From positions 272-14,691 of the forward strand of contig DAVH01000002.1 of assembly GCA_002508545.1 (NCBI GenBank): 14,420 bases of DNA, in the 5' to 3' direction. This DNA comes from Methanomassiliicoccus sp. UBA6 (GTDB lineage: Archaea; Thermoplasmatota; Thermoplasmata; Methanomassiliicoccales; Methanomassiliicoccaceae). Position numbers and translations under genes: made by a program. The notes under the pieces are model-generated. The model was given only the letters and a program-made list of their open reading frames with translations. It was not told the DNA's origin and did not search any database. This document shows, piece by piece, positions 12,543 to 14,420 of the stretch (position 1 is its first letter; the number at the start of each line of letters is the position of its first letter).

Positions 12543-14420
12543 TCAAGCGGTCCCTTTTCGCTCCAGCTCCACCATCATCGGCCGGGGCATGAACAGGGCG
12601 CGGTAGAGTATGGTGATCTTCTCGGCGCTCGCTCCGGACGGCGGGATCACCGCGGAGGCGCGGGGCCACAGGACCGGGGCGATGGTCGCCTCACTGCCCC
12701 TCAGCCCGTTCACCGTCACCTCGATGGCCGGCGCCTGTCCCTCGTTCACCACCGCGGAGCCGCTGAGCGCGAGACTAGGAAGGTAGGCGGAGATCGCGGA
12801 CCCCATCGCCTCCACCGCCGCCCGGAGGTGGGCGAGAGCGCCGCTCACCGCGTCGGAGGTTATAGCGAGCCGGTACTCCTCCAATCCCGCCTCACCGCAG
12901 CCCAGGGCCCTGGCCAGCGCCGCCTGCTCCCGGTAGCGGCGGCTGAGCTCGCGGAGCTCGAGGACCTCGGCCAGCGTGGCACCCATGGCGGTCGAGGCAT
13001 CTTCGGCCTGCCCGATCGCCGCTTCCAGCTTGCCCTCGTCCAGCGACCTCTGCGCCGAGCTGAGGAGAGAGCGCGCCGCGCCGGTGTCCCCCTTCCCGCG
13101 CTCCACCTTCCGCCTGACCTCGGCGATGCGCTCCTCCGCCGCCTTGCGGACCGTGGACCGGACCTCGCTGGTGATCTCCCTGAGATTGCGCTCCCCCGCC
13201 AGCTCGAGCACCCCGCGGTCCAGCAGGTTCCTCGCCTCGGCCGGCAGGCGGTCGATGGGCAGGCCCAGCCGGGAGAGCAGGGCGGCGCTGTTGACGAGCT
13301 CCGCCACCGCCTGGCCGCCGGCCTTCGCGCTCTGGCGGGCGTGCACCCTGGTCGCCCTCAGGACGAGGGCGTCCATGCTCTCGTAGCGCCCGTCGGCCAG
13401 CGCGCTCTCCGCGGCGTTGAGGAGGTCCGCCACCTCCGGCACCACCGCCTTCCGCCCCTCCCTGCCGAGGGCTATCTGCCTCGCCTCCTCCAGGCGGGCC
13501 GCGGCCATCTGGTGCCGCCTCATCGCGGCGTTGCCGGCGGCACGGCACTCCTCGGTCAGGGCCAGGGCCTCGTGGAACGCCCCGGTGTCGAAGGCCAGCT
13601 GCGCCCGGGTCATCAGCGCCTCGGCCTCGGCCTTGTACGGCGAGTCGGGGGTGCGGACGATGCCCTCGGCCAGCTTGGAGAGGGAGGAGATGCAGGCGCC
13701 CCTCACCTCGTCCAGCTCGGCGAGGCTCTCGCGGTAGACCTGCAGTCCCCTGTGGGCGCTGGAGTAGCGGCCTCCCTTCAGGTCGTCGAGTATCGACATC
13801 CGGGCGGTCTTGGGGGCCCCCTCGAGGTCCTTTCCCTTCAGGTCCTGCACCTTGAGCTCGCGCTCGATGCGGGCGAGCTCCGACCGGATGTGCTCCCCGG
13901 CCTTCGTCCGGGCGCCCTGCAGGGCGTTGCGGGCGATCTCGGCCACGAGGTTGCAGCGGCCCCCGAGGCGGTGCTTCCTCGCCTGGTCCAGTATCTCCTT
14001 GGCCTCGCTCATGTCGATGCCCAGGGTCTCGATGGCCCGGATGCCCATGGCGGCGTGGTTCAGCTCCTTGCCGGCGGACGCCCGGGCGGCGAGGTACTGC
14101 GTCGCCTCGCTCCGGGCGAAGCGGGCCGCCAGCAGCGCGTCGGAGAACCGCTGGTCGGACAGCAGGCTCTCGGCCTTGTCCACGATGTCCGTCGCCGTGC
14201 CCTCGTCCGGCCGGCCGCCGGCCTCGGCGAGCATCGCGCGCACCTCCTCGATCTCCGCCCGGATCCCCGCGGCGGCGGCCTCGGACATCTTCTTTATCTC
14301 CTCCTTGGCGGCGGCCAGCGCCGCGGCGGCGTCGCCCTTGCTCAAGGTCTCGTCGGCGGAATCGAGGACCGCCTGGTCCTGGGCGGCGTCGATTCCCAGC
14401 TGCTTCATTACCGGCAGCAG
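12543..14420 (-). CDS. Large alpha-helical repeat protein, 5'-partial
   Basis: The frame is open to the window edge; at least 625 residues are present. ATG 14408 exists, but the codons before it are open, no Shine-Dalgarno precedes it, and the sequence there is already mid-repeat. The protein is built of Ala/Glu/Leu/Arg-rich helical hairpins of about 60-70 residues with a loose motif: L-x-x-A-x-x-x-L-x-x-G-x-x-x-x-A-L-x-x-A. Examples are LDSADETLSKGDAAAALAAA, VDKAESLLSDQRFSDALLAA, LNAAESALADGRYESMDALV and LSSAQRSLDEGKLEAAIGQA. This suggests a TPR-like or coiled-coil solenoid. The last 90 residues differ (LALSGSAVVNEGQAPAIEVT onward) and look like a beta-sandwich cap. There is no signal peptide or membrane helix in the visible part. 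A scaffold role is possible, but I do not recognise a named family. The C-terminus is complete, ending in TGA at 12545-12543. Confidence 0.75.
   Translation of the reverse strand: MLPVMKQLGIDAAQDQAVLDSADETLSKGDAAAALAAAKEEIKKMSEAAAAGIRAEIEEVRAMLAEAGGRPDEGTATDIVDKAESLLSDQRFSDALLAARFARSEATQYLAARASAGKELNHAAMGIRAIETLGIDMSEAKEILDQARKHRLGGRCNLVAEIARNALQGARTKAGEHIRSELARIERELKVQDLKGKDLEGAPKTARMSILDDLKGGRYSSAHRGLQVYRESLAELDEVRGACISSLSKLAEGIVRTPDSPYKAEAEALMTRAQLAFDTGAFHEALALTEECRAAGNAAMRRHQMAAARLEEARQIALGREGRKAVVPEVADLLNAAESALADGRYESMDALVLRATRVHARQSAKAGGQAVAELVNSAALLSRLGLPIDRLPAEARNLLDRGVLELAGERNLREITSEVRSTVRKAAEERIAEVRRKVERGKGDTGAARSLLSSAQRSLDEGKLEAAIGQAEDASTAMGATLAEVLELRELSRRYREQAALARALGCGEAGLEEYRLAITSDAVSGALAHLRAAVEAMGSAISAYLPSLALSGSAVVNEGQAPAIEVTVNGLRGSEATIAPVLWPRASAVIPPSGASAEKITILYRALFMPRPMMVELERKGTA

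Noticed and set aside
1..14420. CRISPR array, prophage or toxin-antitoxin system
   Set aside because: No regularly spaced direct repeats, phage structural genes or recognisable toxin/antitoxin pair were seen on either strand.

Overview
The window reads as chromosomal DNA of a GC-rich archaeon, most likely a euryarchaeon of the Thermoplasmata/Methanomassiliicoccales type. The evidence is an archaeal mevalonate gene block (COG1709-type regulator, HMG-CoA synthase, thiolase-fold protein, DUF35 protein), TATA boxes about 25 bp ahead of leaderless or nearly leaderless starts, a DUF1638 gene (a family I associate with methylotrophic methanogens), several zinc-ribbon membrane proteins, and an orphan TnpB of the IS1341 type. 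The lineage is an inference. Five of 16 genes end in TAG, which does not look like strong depletion of TAG for pyrrolysine decoding.

Layout. Positions 48-1363 hold a CxxCxxCC cluster protein converging on a ROK sugar kinase. Positions 1489-2780 hold a zinc-ribbon membrane protein converging on a winged-helix protein. That regulator-like gene is divergent from the DUF1638 gene (2883-3527) across a short AT-rich intergenic region with a palindromic TATA-like box. From 6833 down to 3530 the minus strand carries a zinc-ribbon membrane protein with a frameshifted N-terminus, an aldo/keto reductase, a GNAT acetyltransferase and an alpha/beta hydrolase. A tRNA-Pro(CGG) with encoded CCA lies at 7015-7091, and an orphan tnpB sits just upstream of its promoter. 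A small two-helix membrane protein (8492-9034) comes next.

The best-defined unit is the plus-strand operon 9153-12504. It has a TATA box at 9121 with a perfect 7-7-7 inverted repeat beside it, followed by an XRE-type regulator, HMG-CoA synthase, a thiolase homologue and a DUF35 Zn-ribbon/OB protein. The genes are coupled by a stop codon inside a Shine-Dalgarno sequence, an ATGA overlap and a 1-nt gap. The enzymes of such operons form a complex that makes HMG-CoA for isoprenoid lipid synthesis. HMG-CoA synthase keeps its catalytic Glu, Cys and His. The thiolase homologue shows Gly where the nucleophilic Cys is expected and Asp where the GHP-motif His is expected. This is the most notable observation here: the third component may be a scaffold, or an enzyme with different chemistry, instead of an ordinary acetoacetyl-CoA thiolase. 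The window ends inside a long alpha-helical repeat protein on the minus strand (12543-14420, 5'-partial).
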